DNA from: Acanthamoeba lenticulata
Taxonomy: Eukaryota > Discosea > Longamoebia > Acanthamoebidae
NCBI GenBank assembly: GCA_002179805.1
Contig: NAVB01000723.1
Span: forward strand, 1-21,274
Direction of reading: 5' to 3'
DNA length: 21,274 nucleotides
Below, piece by piece: positions 8,501-16,063 of this stretch. The translations under genes and the position numbers were made by a program. Numbering within the stretch: the stretch's first letter is position 1; every line of letters begins with the position of its first letter. A model generated the notes under the pieces. That model did not search any database. It worked only from the letters and a program-made list of their open reading frames with translations, and was not told where the DNA came from.

Positions 8501-9743
8501 CCCCGGCGACCAGCAGCAGGTGCCCTGCCTGCTCGCTCTCCTCCTTCTTCTCCTCAACGTTGAAGAAGACGAGACTGACGACTCGGGTGTTGAACACTCA
8601 CCCGATTGATGTGATGGTCATCCAGATTGAACGGAAACGCCATCTGGGCAACGACATCCTCATGATCGTTTTCAAGGACAGCCCGAACGGCCCGGCGTTC
8701 TCGCCCAACAACATCACCTCCGAGTTTAACCGTACGCCCAAAACTCTGAAAATCATAATATTTTTTTTAAAAAAATATAGAAATATATATAAAAAATAAA
8801 TCACAAAACAAAACTCGGCCCGTAGACGTATTTGCGGTGATCACGCCCGTCGATCCGGACAGTACGGAGCTGCGACTGAGCAGCGGAGGCATCACGCCAC
8901 GACGGTCGGGCGACGGCGAGGAGGACGAGAGCAGCCCACGATCCAACCGCTTCCAGGCCAAAGGGCTGGCCGCCGCAGCCGCCGCGGCCGAGAACAAGTC
9001 CAAGTCCAACCGCATGTCGCGCTCGCCACCGCGGAGAAGGATACAGGACAACACCGTCGTGAAGGACAAGGCCTCTCGTGCGTCCCCCGATTCCTCTTTC
9101 CTGCTTCCCTCTTCCATCCCACCGCCACGAGGCAGACAAAACTGACGCAGGACATATGGACTTCGGACGATGATGGACACGACCACAACAACAACAACAG
9201 GCAAGTCCATGTTGACCAGATCCCCCACCAAGAAGGACAAGGAGACGGCCTACAGGTGTGCAAAACTCCCAGAAGTCTCCTTGTTATCTTCGGGAATTTT
9301 CCATTTTATTTCACCTCTTCATGTGGCGTGCCGATGATCAATGAGTAACTCAGCGCCTCTTTTGTCAGGCTTGCCATCACGCGCAAGGACGGCGTGCCGT
9401 TGCACGGGCCCTACTTTGAGGGTGATGTATTCAACCGGAATCAGCAGTTCAAGGACTTCTTGTTATGCAAACGTACGTTTTGGGGCCCCGACTTGTGAGA
9501 GATTGCTCTGGTGGCCAACTCATACTCATCCCTTGTTGTAACGTGACTCCATATGGCTTACAGTGACCAATGGAGAGCGAGCCGCTTACGACGCCCCTAT
9601 CTTCAACAGAAAGGTGCGTGACAGTCGGGTTGGTCCGGCGCGTGCGGCTTGTGTCACTCACACGCATGTGGCTGCGCACGCACGTACAGATGACACGAGT
9701 GCGGGCGGAGCTGTTGAAGCATCTGGAAAAGACATTTGCCTGA
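5525..9743 (+). CDS. Rap GTPase-activating protein (RapGAP domain)
   Basis: Hand-built exons: 5525-5716, 5801-5875, 5949-6110, 6214-6346, 6412-6466, 6537-6763, 6829-6952, 7022-7103, 7160-7300, 7401-7551, 7658-7770, 7860-8042, 8143-8218, 8317-8519, 8626-8731, 8826-9081, 9151-9255, 9369-9472, 9564-9613 and 9690-9743. The joined frame gives about 863 aa (24 fewer if a possible in-frame intron in the first exon is removed). The RapGAP domain is unmistakable: HENYIGSD, NYKIGVLYCKDGQTQEDEMF, FLDFLGDRIELSGWKKYRAGLD, GEIMFHVSTLLPF, RKRHLGNDILMIVF, FNHVFAVI, YRLAITRKDGVPLHGP, and AAYDAPIF near the C-terminus. The Asn of HLGND (codon 8650-8652) corresponds to the catalytic Asn thumb of Rap1GAP. The product should stimulate GTP hydrolysis on a Rap-like GTPase. 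The N-terminal ~440 residues match nothing I recognise. A low-complexity insert splits the domain. The 9081/9151 junction is the least certain. Confidence 0.93.
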
Positions 9744-9808
9744 TGCAGGCAACACCGATCCCGTCCGGCTTGACCCACGCCAACCAAGAAAGAGAAGGAA
9801 CAGCCAAT

Positions 9809-9814
9809 AATAAA
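9809..9814 (+). terminator. Polyadenylation signal of the RapGAP gene
   Basis: A canonical AATAAA lies 65 nt after the RapGAP stop codon. It is the first such hexamer downstream and supports ending the gene at 9743. Confidence 0.5.
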
Positions 9815-10381
9815 CCTGCATTGCCTTGCCCTCAAGCCTCATTCTTCATGCCAGCTCCAAAAGAGGTCTCGCCGAGCAGGGGGTTGGAGTGGTGGACCTA
9901 ATGGTGGCCAGGTTTGACAAGGATTGGCCTCAAAAGGTGCTGGGTCAAGGCCACAACGGAGATGGCCAGCGTTCCTATTCTGGCCTTGCCTTGACCACAA
10001 GGGGAAGTTGATCGGTCCAGGCCGGAGAGTCGGGGTCTACTTATGGAAAGGCCGGCTCCAAACAGGCTCGTTACCCTGATCGAGCGTGTAGGCAAATCAA
10101 CGGCCCAATGGGAACTGGTGCCACGGACAGGAGACGAGGTTTAAAAGCCTTGGGGGGGGGCCTGTCGCTCCACTTCATACTGTGTTTACTGGACAACACT
10201 CAGTGCTCTCGCCGCTCTGATACGCAATATCCACACAACTAAGGGGCTGAGCGATTCTTAATACTACAACTTTACACTTGCCAGCGGCTGCTAGAACAGC
10301 GTCCTGTTACACCACCCCAGAAGGAAGAACACCACCCTAGACCCCACACAAGAGAGCCCGAGCAGAAACAAGAGGAAGTAG
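9815..10381. other. Intergenic stretch without recognised gene
   Basis: No coding sequence, tRNA or rRNA could be supported here. Short open frames on both strands lack natural composition or motifs. A run of nine G occurs at 10152-10160. The segment after about 10170 is probably promoter and leader sequence for the weak ORF at 10382. Confidence 0.35.
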
Positions 10382-10765
10382 ATGACGACGCTAGCGCAGC
10401 CCCGTCCAACTGCTTTCTCGGTGCTCCTCGACAAGGACAAACAACAGCACCAACTGGGCCACGAGGCCAGTCCTCGTCCCCGCTCTAAGTCAGCAAACAC
10501 GAAGAAGACGACCGGGAGCGGGCCGGAGGCGGAGCTGGAACGAGCATCGTGGAGAGAATTCAACGAGCTCCTGGAGCACTACGTCACCGTAGGCCGCATG
10601 CACGAGCCTCTGCGACAGCACTGGACCTTTTCGTACGCTCTTCCAATGCCTGCAAATCTTTATAAATGCTCCGATTGCTCACGCCAGTCTGCTTCTAGAT
10701 GGACTGTAGAGGGTTCTCCGCTGCGTGTGTCCACCATGTCGCCCATCCCCGAAGAGGCCGAATAG
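10382..10765 (+). CDS. Hypothetical protein, 127 aa
   Basis: An open frame from ATG 10382 to TAG 10763-10765 encodes a hydrophilic protein. Its N-terminus is low in complexity and basic (HEASPRPRSKSANTKK). A central stretch is possibly helical (ELERASWREFNELLEHYVTV), and the C-terminus includes a CxxC pair (YKCSDCSRQ) and ends STMSPIPEEAE. No second Cys/His pair is close enough for a clear zinc finger. No family is recognised. Support is limited to length, a natural-looking middle section and a position between two well-defined genes, convergent with the J-domain gene. It could also be one exon of a longer gene or a chance frame. Confidence 0.4.
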   Translation: MTTLAQPRPTAFSVLLDKDKQQHQLGHEASPRPRSKSANTKKTTGSGPEAELERASWREFNELLEHYVTVGRMHEPLRQHWTFSYALPMPANLYKCSDCSRQSASRWTVEGSPLRVSTMSPIPEEAE

Positions 10766-11242
10766 TCGGTTCCTTTAGCACACGCAACAGTTGTCTTTGC
10801 TCTTCACATGTTTCACCTGGCCATATTTATTACTGTGCATACTGTAACATAAATCAAACGCTTTACACCACCCACACCATCACACCACCTCGTATGTACA
10901 ACGTGGCCTCTGTCTTCCCTCTGGTCCTTCCTTTCTCCTCCGAGACCGCACGCAGACCGATACTATATACACCCGGCAAAGGAGGAGAACTTTCCAGCCC
11001 AGAGAAGGATAGGCCACTTCAAGCGACGCCATCACTGGTGTCTGCCCGCTCTTCTTCCTCCTCCTTCATCTTCTCCTTCACTTACCACCACACGTCCGTC
11101 CTTCCTGCACCACGACAGACAAAAAGACGGTCGCACGAGCGTGATGAAGAGAGGAGAGAAAGAGAGAAAAGTGGGGAAGAAGACGCCTTACCAAAGGATG
11201 AAACGCGAGTCGGCGAGTTGACACGCGGAGCGACGAAGACGA
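10766..11242. other. Intergenic stretch between convergent genes
   Basis: About 480 bp contain no supportable gene. The left half is AT-richer; the right half (about 11140-11180) is strongly purine-rich on the + strand, a GA/GAA-rich tract. The + frame through here is basic, low in complexity and overlaps the 3' end of the J-domain gene, so it is not called. Confidence 0.3.
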
Positions 11243-11977
11243 CTAGTCTTCGAGGACGAAGGAGCGGAAGAGGAGGGCAAAGGCAATTATCGCGACATAC
11301 TTCCAATGTCGGAGGTGAGTGTAGAGCGTCTGGTAAAGGGTGTGAGCCGCGATGACGTGCAGCTTAAACGCTAGCGCGATCATGCACGATGCCGCGACTG
11401 CGGCTCCCACTCGCAGAAGGAAGGTGAGCAGCTGCGTGAGTTTGCCTGTCGGGGTGTGGTCCGAAGGGTAAGGCAAACCATCGCAGAAGCTGAAGTGCTT
11501 GTTGAGGGGGAAATAGATGCTGGGGGAAGGGAACGAACCATTGCCACTCGCGGCCTTGAAGCAGGACGCCCAGAAGCTAAAGAACTCCTCAGATTTTAGA
11601 GAAAGATCATACCAGTAACGCTTCTTTGCGTCGCGTAGAGTTTGGAAGGCTGTGGGGGGAACCAAAAGAGTTTGCTAACGCTTCTCTTGTGACCTCAAGA
11701 CAAAGGGGAGCACGGTACCTTCCGTTACTTCCATGTACCTGCGCGTGGTGTCGTCGTCCTCCACACCAACCTTGTCCGGATGCAGCTGCTTGGAGGCGAG
11801 TCGAAAGGCCTTCTTGATTTCGGGCAAAGATGCGTCAGACTTTACGTTCAGAAGCTCGTAGTAGTTGGGCGCCCCTCGCATGAGCGGAGCATAGAAGGCG
11901 AACGAGCATACACTGCCCGCAACAAACAGAAGCAGCAGCAGCAAGACGAAATTGAACGAGCAGGTGTCGTTCGGCAT
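11243..11977 (-). CDS. Membrane-anchored J-domain (DnaJ/Hsp40) protein
   Basis: Two exons (11977-11719 and 11649-11243) joined across a 69-bp intron encode 221 aa; an in-frame ATG at 12004 would add nine residues. The order is a hydrophobic N-terminal segment (FNFVLLLLLLFVAGSVCSFAF, signal anchor or signal peptide), then a J domain (NYYELLNVKSDASLPEIKKAF, then QLHPDK, with AFQTLRDAKKRYWYD completing helix IV), then a loop, then two hydrophobic helices (LLTFLLRVGAAVAASCMIALAF and WKYVAIIAFALLFRSF). The intron falls inside the J domain, and removing it restores the YMEVTEAFQTL junction. The HPD motif, which stimulates Hsp70 ATPase activity, is intact. Location in the ER or another internal membrane, recruiting an Hsp70, is inferred. 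It differs from classical DnaJ in having no Gly/Phe or zinc-finger region. It has no exact counterpart that I recognise. Confidence 0.88.
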
Positions 11978-12337
11978 TCTACTGTCGTTCAAATGAGCCA
12001 GCAAAGAAAAGAAATTGGTGCGCAGTGGAAGTAAATCGCCGGTGCCTAATGCGCCTCCTCTTGATGGCCCAACAACAGAAATGGCTTTGCGTTTGTGCTA
12101 CAAAAGCGCCTCCGGTTTTATCCCGACAAGCTCCAATCTTGCCCTCGTTTCGTCCACTTTTCGTTAAACAGCGGGAACGAGTCCAGGGATGGACAATCGA
12201 CCAGAAAACAGAACAAGAAACGGTAACAGGCACTTTATGAGAGGAAGAGGACAGCTTGCTGAAACAGTCCGAGTACAAGCCCGTGCCCACTTCTCAGTGC
12301 GTCATGCTGCAGAGGTTGCTGTCGTGACTCTCGAGGG
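11978..12337. other. Short intergenic region between two minus-strand genes
   Basis: About 360 bp lie between the J-domain start and the stop of the secreted polyglycine protein. They probably hold the 3' UTR of the latter and the promoter of the former. Open frames on both strands here have no natural composition, and no TATA box or RNA gene was identified. Confidence 0.3.
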
Positions 12338-12506
12338 TCAACGGCCGCCGGAGCAGGAGCCAGGCGAGAACGACTGGCAAGAGCCCGAAGCCACGCACGA
12401 CCCGGCCTTGCACACCTGCTTCCTCTTGACGCAGCAATCAGAGTCCTTCCTCTGACACTGGCACTGCCCGCCTCCGCCTCCTCCGCCGCCACCGCCGCCG
12501 CCGCCA

Positions 12507-12537
<31 letters not shown>

Positions 12538-13744
12538 CTCCACCACCGCCTCCGCCACCGCCTCCACCTCCTCCGCCGCTGGTCGAGAACTGTTGCTGTT
12601 GCTGGCCAGGAGGACAGATCAGGCTGCTGCAACGCTCGGTGGTCGACTTCTCGGGGTTCTTCAGGCACGGTTGATCGTTGGCGACGAGCTTGCACTGCTT
12701 CGGGTGGCCCGGAGGATAGCAGCACTCGGTGGCCTCCTTGCGCTGGCCGTTTTGCATGATGAAGCACTGGCCCGAGCGCTGGTCGCACTCGCACTCCTCG
12801 CCGCAATCCTGCTCGATCCTGCCGTTGCCGCACGAGCACCGCGGCGCGCTCAGGCACCTGGTGCGCTCGTTGTCGTTGGCCTTGCAACGGGCACAGTTCT
12901 GGTTCTCATCCCTGACGAACAAGATGTCCTTGTTGATCCTCTGCACGTACGACACAAGAGAGCACAGCATCAGCAACTTATTGCAATCATCGAGAACTGC
13001 CAGCGGCAAACGCGTACCACCGGGATGGAGTTGGACTGGGACGAAGCGTTGCTGTAGCGGAAGGTCGTGGTGCAGCAGCCCGAGTTGGGCGGACGCGGGA
13101 TCTTCCAGGCGTCGTTCGGCGGGGTGTTGGCGTTGTCGTTGTTCCTGCAGGTACTCCCGCTGAAGGTCTGAGGGTCGTTCTGGTTGGGGTCCCTGTGTGG
13201 GGCAAATGGAGATCACTCTCGTGAGTGTTGGTCAATGAAGAGGAAGGAGGACGGGTGATCCTTACCCAGAGCAAGTGCTGGACTCGAAGGAGACGGTGAG
13301 CCTGCACCCACCGGCGTCAATCGTCTTGGGCACGCTCACGCGACGTAGCGCCGGATGACAGCCGCCGCAGGTCTCGACCGTGAACTTCTTGCTGTCGAGT
13401 TGATTCTTGACTGTCACGCAGTCGCATGCGCCGATCGGATTTCCTCCGCCGCCACCTCCACCGCCACCTCCTCCGCCTCCTCCACCACCGCCTCCTCCGC
13501 CACCTCCACCGCCTCCTCCTCCTCCGCCACCTCCGCCGCCACCTCCGCCGCCACCTCCACCACCGCCTCCACCGCCTCCTCCACCACCTCCGCCCGCACG
13601 GAACGTGGCTGATGCATTGGCGGCAGTCTGGGGCGACGGAGAGGCAGTCTGGGGCTGGGGAGACGGAGAGGCCGACTGGGCATGTGCTGACAGGATCAGC
13701 GTGGCGAGTAGCGCCCCGATCAGGACGGCGCGATGAATCCTCAT
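12338..13744 (-). CDS. Secreted Cys-rich protein with polyglycine tracts and disintegrin-like segment
   Basis: Exons 13744-13266, 13192-13018 and 12940-12338 join to a 418-aa frame. The start was placed at MRIHRAVLIGALLATLILSAHAQ, a clear signal peptide with likely cleavage after AHA; an in-frame ATG at 13819 would put 25 residues before it and is less likely. After a Ser/Pro-rich linker come 51 consecutive Gly (13594-13442), then a Cys-containing region (ACDCVTVKN, ETCGGCHP, STCSG, SGCCTTTFRY). Exon 3 has SCGNGRIEQDCGEECECD, ECCYPPGHPKQCKL and a further Cys, resembling the CGNG..E..EECDCG and CC..CKL pattern of disintegrin domains. A second tract of 37 Gly (12577-12467) and a Cys-rich tail (QCQCQRKDSDCC) follow. 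No membrane anchor is seen in this frame. An extracellular, wall or adhesion role is only a guess. Confidence 0.8.
12467..12577 (-). repeat. Codon-mixed polyglycine tract, 37 codons
   Basis: A second Gly run lies in exon 3 of the same protein, between the disintegrin-like segment and the Cys-rich tail. Synonymous codons (GGC, GGA, GGT, GGG) are again mixed. Confidence 0.9.
13442..13594 (-). repeat. Codon-mixed polyglycine tract, 51 codons
   Basis: This in-frame run of Gly codons in exon 1 of the secreted protein mixes GGA, GGC and GGT rather than repeating one triplet. On the + strand, one frame over, it reads as polyproline; that is a by-product. Confidence 0.9.
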
Positions 13745-13845
13745 AGGTGCTGCTTGGGGTATGTAGTGAGCGTCTGTGGGTTGTTGGGTGTGCTGTGCTG
13801 GGGTGTTCGAAGGGAACATGAGGAGAAGAGGGATCGAGCTGACCG

Positions 13846-13855
13846 CTTATGTAGT
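13846..13855 (-). promoter_or_regulatory. TATA-like element upstream of the secreted protein gene
   Basis: On the minus strand the sequence ctacataagc lies about 100 nt upstream of the ATG at 13744, just downstream of a run of 12 C (12 G on the + strand, 13858-13869). Transcription starting about 30 nt downstream would begin near the in-frame ATG at 13819, leaving the usable start ambiguous. This is position and sequence similarity only. Confidence 0.35.
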
Positions 13856-13869
13856 GCGGGGGGGGGGGG

Positions 13870-14279
13870 TTCAAAGAGAAGCTGAAGCCAAGGATGCTGA
13901 AAGAGTCGTGTTTCACCAGAGATGTCGCGGATGAACGCTCTTGCACTCCACCATCTCCCTCGATACATGGGGACATGCCTGAGGCAAGAGGCATTAGCCG
14001 AAGTGACCGCGTTCATTCGCCTAACCGGTCGCCCTCTTGCGCCAAGCGTCTCACATCGGCCTGCCTTACAAGGAAGGCCGCCCGCCCAAGAGGCTTCCGG
14101 GTCGGCGAACGCGTCATGCGGCGTCACTCGCCTGCCCTGATATGATGCGCCTTGATCGACGAACAGTCGCGCCTGGCAGAAGGACATCACCACCACGCCA
14201 GGATTCGTGCAGAAGTTGTGCTGTTCCTTGTTGATGATAAGAGAGAAGTTCAGACCCACGTGTTCAATGGCCCAATATA
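13870..14279. other. Intergenic stretch between two minus-strand genes
   Basis: About 410 bp between the promoter region of the secreted protein gene and the stop of the asparaginase gene contain no supportable gene. Open frames on both strands are arginine-rich shadows without motifs, and no RNA gene was recognised. Confidence 0.3.
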
Positions 14280-15762
14280 TCACTCCCATATCTTGACCAC
14301 ATGCAGCCCAGCGCTGTCGGCAGCCGCGCGGAACATGCCCGCGCTGTTGTAGGGCATGGCAATGGTCCCGTCCTTGCCAACGGCGATCAGCCCGCCGTCG
14401 CCCTGCGCGCGCACAGAAGGAACGACGCGGATGAGCGCCCAGCAGACGGTGCGGCGAGGAGGGCGGACGTTGAGCGTAAGTACCTTGGCGAGCTTCGTGT
14501 GCACGACCAGGTCGGCCGCCTGGGCGACGGTGAGGCCGCGGTATTCGACAAGGGCCGCGACGTCATGCGCCACCACGTGCCGAATAAACTCCTCGCCCGA
14601 CCCCGTAGAGGACACCGCGCACGAGTTGTTGTTGGCATAGGATCCTGCATGCGCGCCGCGGGCAAGTCAGACCCGACCCGACCCGACCAGGCAAAGCGCA
14701 AGGGCGGCGGCGATCGTACCGGCACCGATGATGGGCGAGTCGCCGACGCGGCCCCACCGCTTGTTGGTCATCCCGCCGGTGGAGGTGGCCACTTTGCGCG
14801 TTGAAGCCTCCACAGGGTCAGCGAGGAGTCGAGCCACGTATGGAGCTCCACATCAAAGGGAGAGAAGCCGTACCGGCGAGATCGCCGTGCATGTCGCGCG
14901 CCACGCAGCCCACGGTGCCCTTGACGTGCGCCGCCTCGTCGGCGTCGCCCTGGTCGCTTCCGCCATCCGCCGGTCGAACCGGCAGCTGCTGTGGCGTGAT
15001 CGTCTGGTCCACGATGCTGGTCGTCGCCGAGTGGTCCAGCTGGACCTTGTTGAGCGCCTTGGCCTGCCGCAGCGCGCGAAGCCTTCGAAAAAACAATATA
15101 AAATAGGTGAGACATGTCTGACGCAACCCCCGAAGAAGTCAAGGCAGCACCTCTGCTCTGTGTAAAAGTAGCTGTTGGGGCAGCGCTCGATGCTCAAGGT
15201 GTCTGCAAACTGCTCGGCACCGGTGCCGGCGAGAAGCACGTGAGGCGTCTTCTCCATGACCTGCCGCGCCAAGGAGATCGGGTTCTTGACGGTCCTGAGC
15301 ACGCGTGCCCCCACCGGTGAGCCCTTGCCCTTGCGCCTCTCGAGAGTGTCGAGCCGTGAACGCACCTCACGCCGCACACGGCGCCGCAGGCAAGGGTGCG
15401 CCCGTCCATGATGGACGCGTCGAGCTCCACCGTTTCGTCGTACGTGAACACGGCACCCCGGCCGGCATTAAACAGTGGATTGTCCTCTAGCTGCCGCACC
15501 ACCGCCTCGACTGCATCCAGCGCCCGACCTGGCGGTAGTGACTCTGACGCTGAGTGCAAAGCGGAGTGAGCCAGCAAAGCGGGAATTACGCACCGCCTTG
15601 GGCCAGGACGCGGGAGCCCACCTCCAGAGCCTCCCGCAGGCCTGCGCGATACTCGTTCTGGCGTTCAACCGGCACCGTACGTTCAATCGTGCCCGCTCCG
15701 CCGTGCAGTGCGAGCGCCCATTGCACCGTCTCGCTGCCCCCTTCTTTGTCGTCTTGCTGCAT
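14280..15762 (-). CDS. ASRGL1: Plant-type L-asparaginase / isoaspartyl peptidase (Ntn hydrolase)
   Basis: Seven exons (15762-15594, 15528-15366, 15294-15151, 15082-14874, 14791-14720, 14644-14484, 14402-14280) with introns of 65-82 bp join to 346 aa. The enzyme hydrolyses L-asparagine and isoaspartyl dipeptides and matures by self-cleavage before a catalytic Thr. Motifs in order are ALHGGAGTI (about residue 18), [31 protein letters not shown], then [15 protein letters not shown] with the predicted nucleophile Thr215, [37 protein letters not shown] and [12 protein letters not shown]. The alpha subunit would be 1-214 and beta 215-346, close to the family norm. ATG 15762 was preferred over the in-frame 15825 because the extra 21 residues look like leader sequence. 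Protein length and all motifs are intact. No signal peptide is seen, so a cytosolic location is inferred. Confidence 0.95.
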
Positions 15763-15833
15763 CTGCTCTCCTCTTCTTTCTTGGATCTGAGAAATCCAGG
15801 AAAAAAGGTGGCGCCAAATGAACAATTTGTTCG

Positions 15834-15843
15834 TTATAAAATT
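15834..15843 (-). promoter_or_regulatory. TATA-like box for the asparaginase gene
   Basis: TTATAAAATT on the + strand reads AATTTTATAA on the minus strand, about 72 nt upstream of the asparaginase start. Because TTATAA is symmetric the orientation is not certain. It sits in the 301-bp divergent spacer shared with the C2/calpain gene. Confidence 0.4.
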
Positions 15844-15919
15844 ACATCAATAACCCCTGGTCGGTTAGAATCAACCCGCATGATCGACGGGTGACTGCCT
15901 GGACGGTGTGGTGGTCTGA

Positions 15920-15927
15920 TATAAAAA
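15920..15927 (+). promoter_or_regulatory. TATA-like box for the C2/calpain-D3 gene
   Basis: TATAAAAA lies 137 nt upstream of the ATG at 16064, in an A-rich stretch of the divergent spacer. It is the best-placed TATA-like element for rightward transcription. Confidence 0.4.
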
Positions 15928-16063
15928 TCAAAAAAATAGACTTCAAATCCTGCAACCTCGTCAGCCAAATCGTCTACAAGAAGGAGCGCCGTACATTTTG
16001 AAAGGAACAAATTTGGCCATTCGCCAACGATGAGGCTGCGGACGGCACTGAAAGGAACACCTG

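Noticed and set aside
9990..10140. Possible tRNA-like or small RNA segment
   Set aside because: No cloverleaf, anticodon arm or internal promoter boxes could be fitted by eye.
10699..11355. 218-aa + frame between the small ORF and the J-domain gene
   Set aside because: It is low in complexity, rich in Arg, Ser and Glu, overlaps the end of the antisense J-domain gene and lacks any motif.
12296..12418. Hydrophobic segment (GFGLLPVVLAWLLL) in another minus-strand frame at the end of the secreted protein gene, suggesting a membrane tail
   Set aside because: No GT..AG pair joins it to exon 3 without losing the hydrophobic segment, and the main frame has a Cys-rich end consistent with the rest of the protein.
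13407..13736. + strand open frame of 109 aa with a long polyproline run
   Set aside because: It is the shifted antisense of the polyglycine tract. The Gly frame has a signal peptide, Cys motifs and matching exons, so the Pro frame is a shadow.
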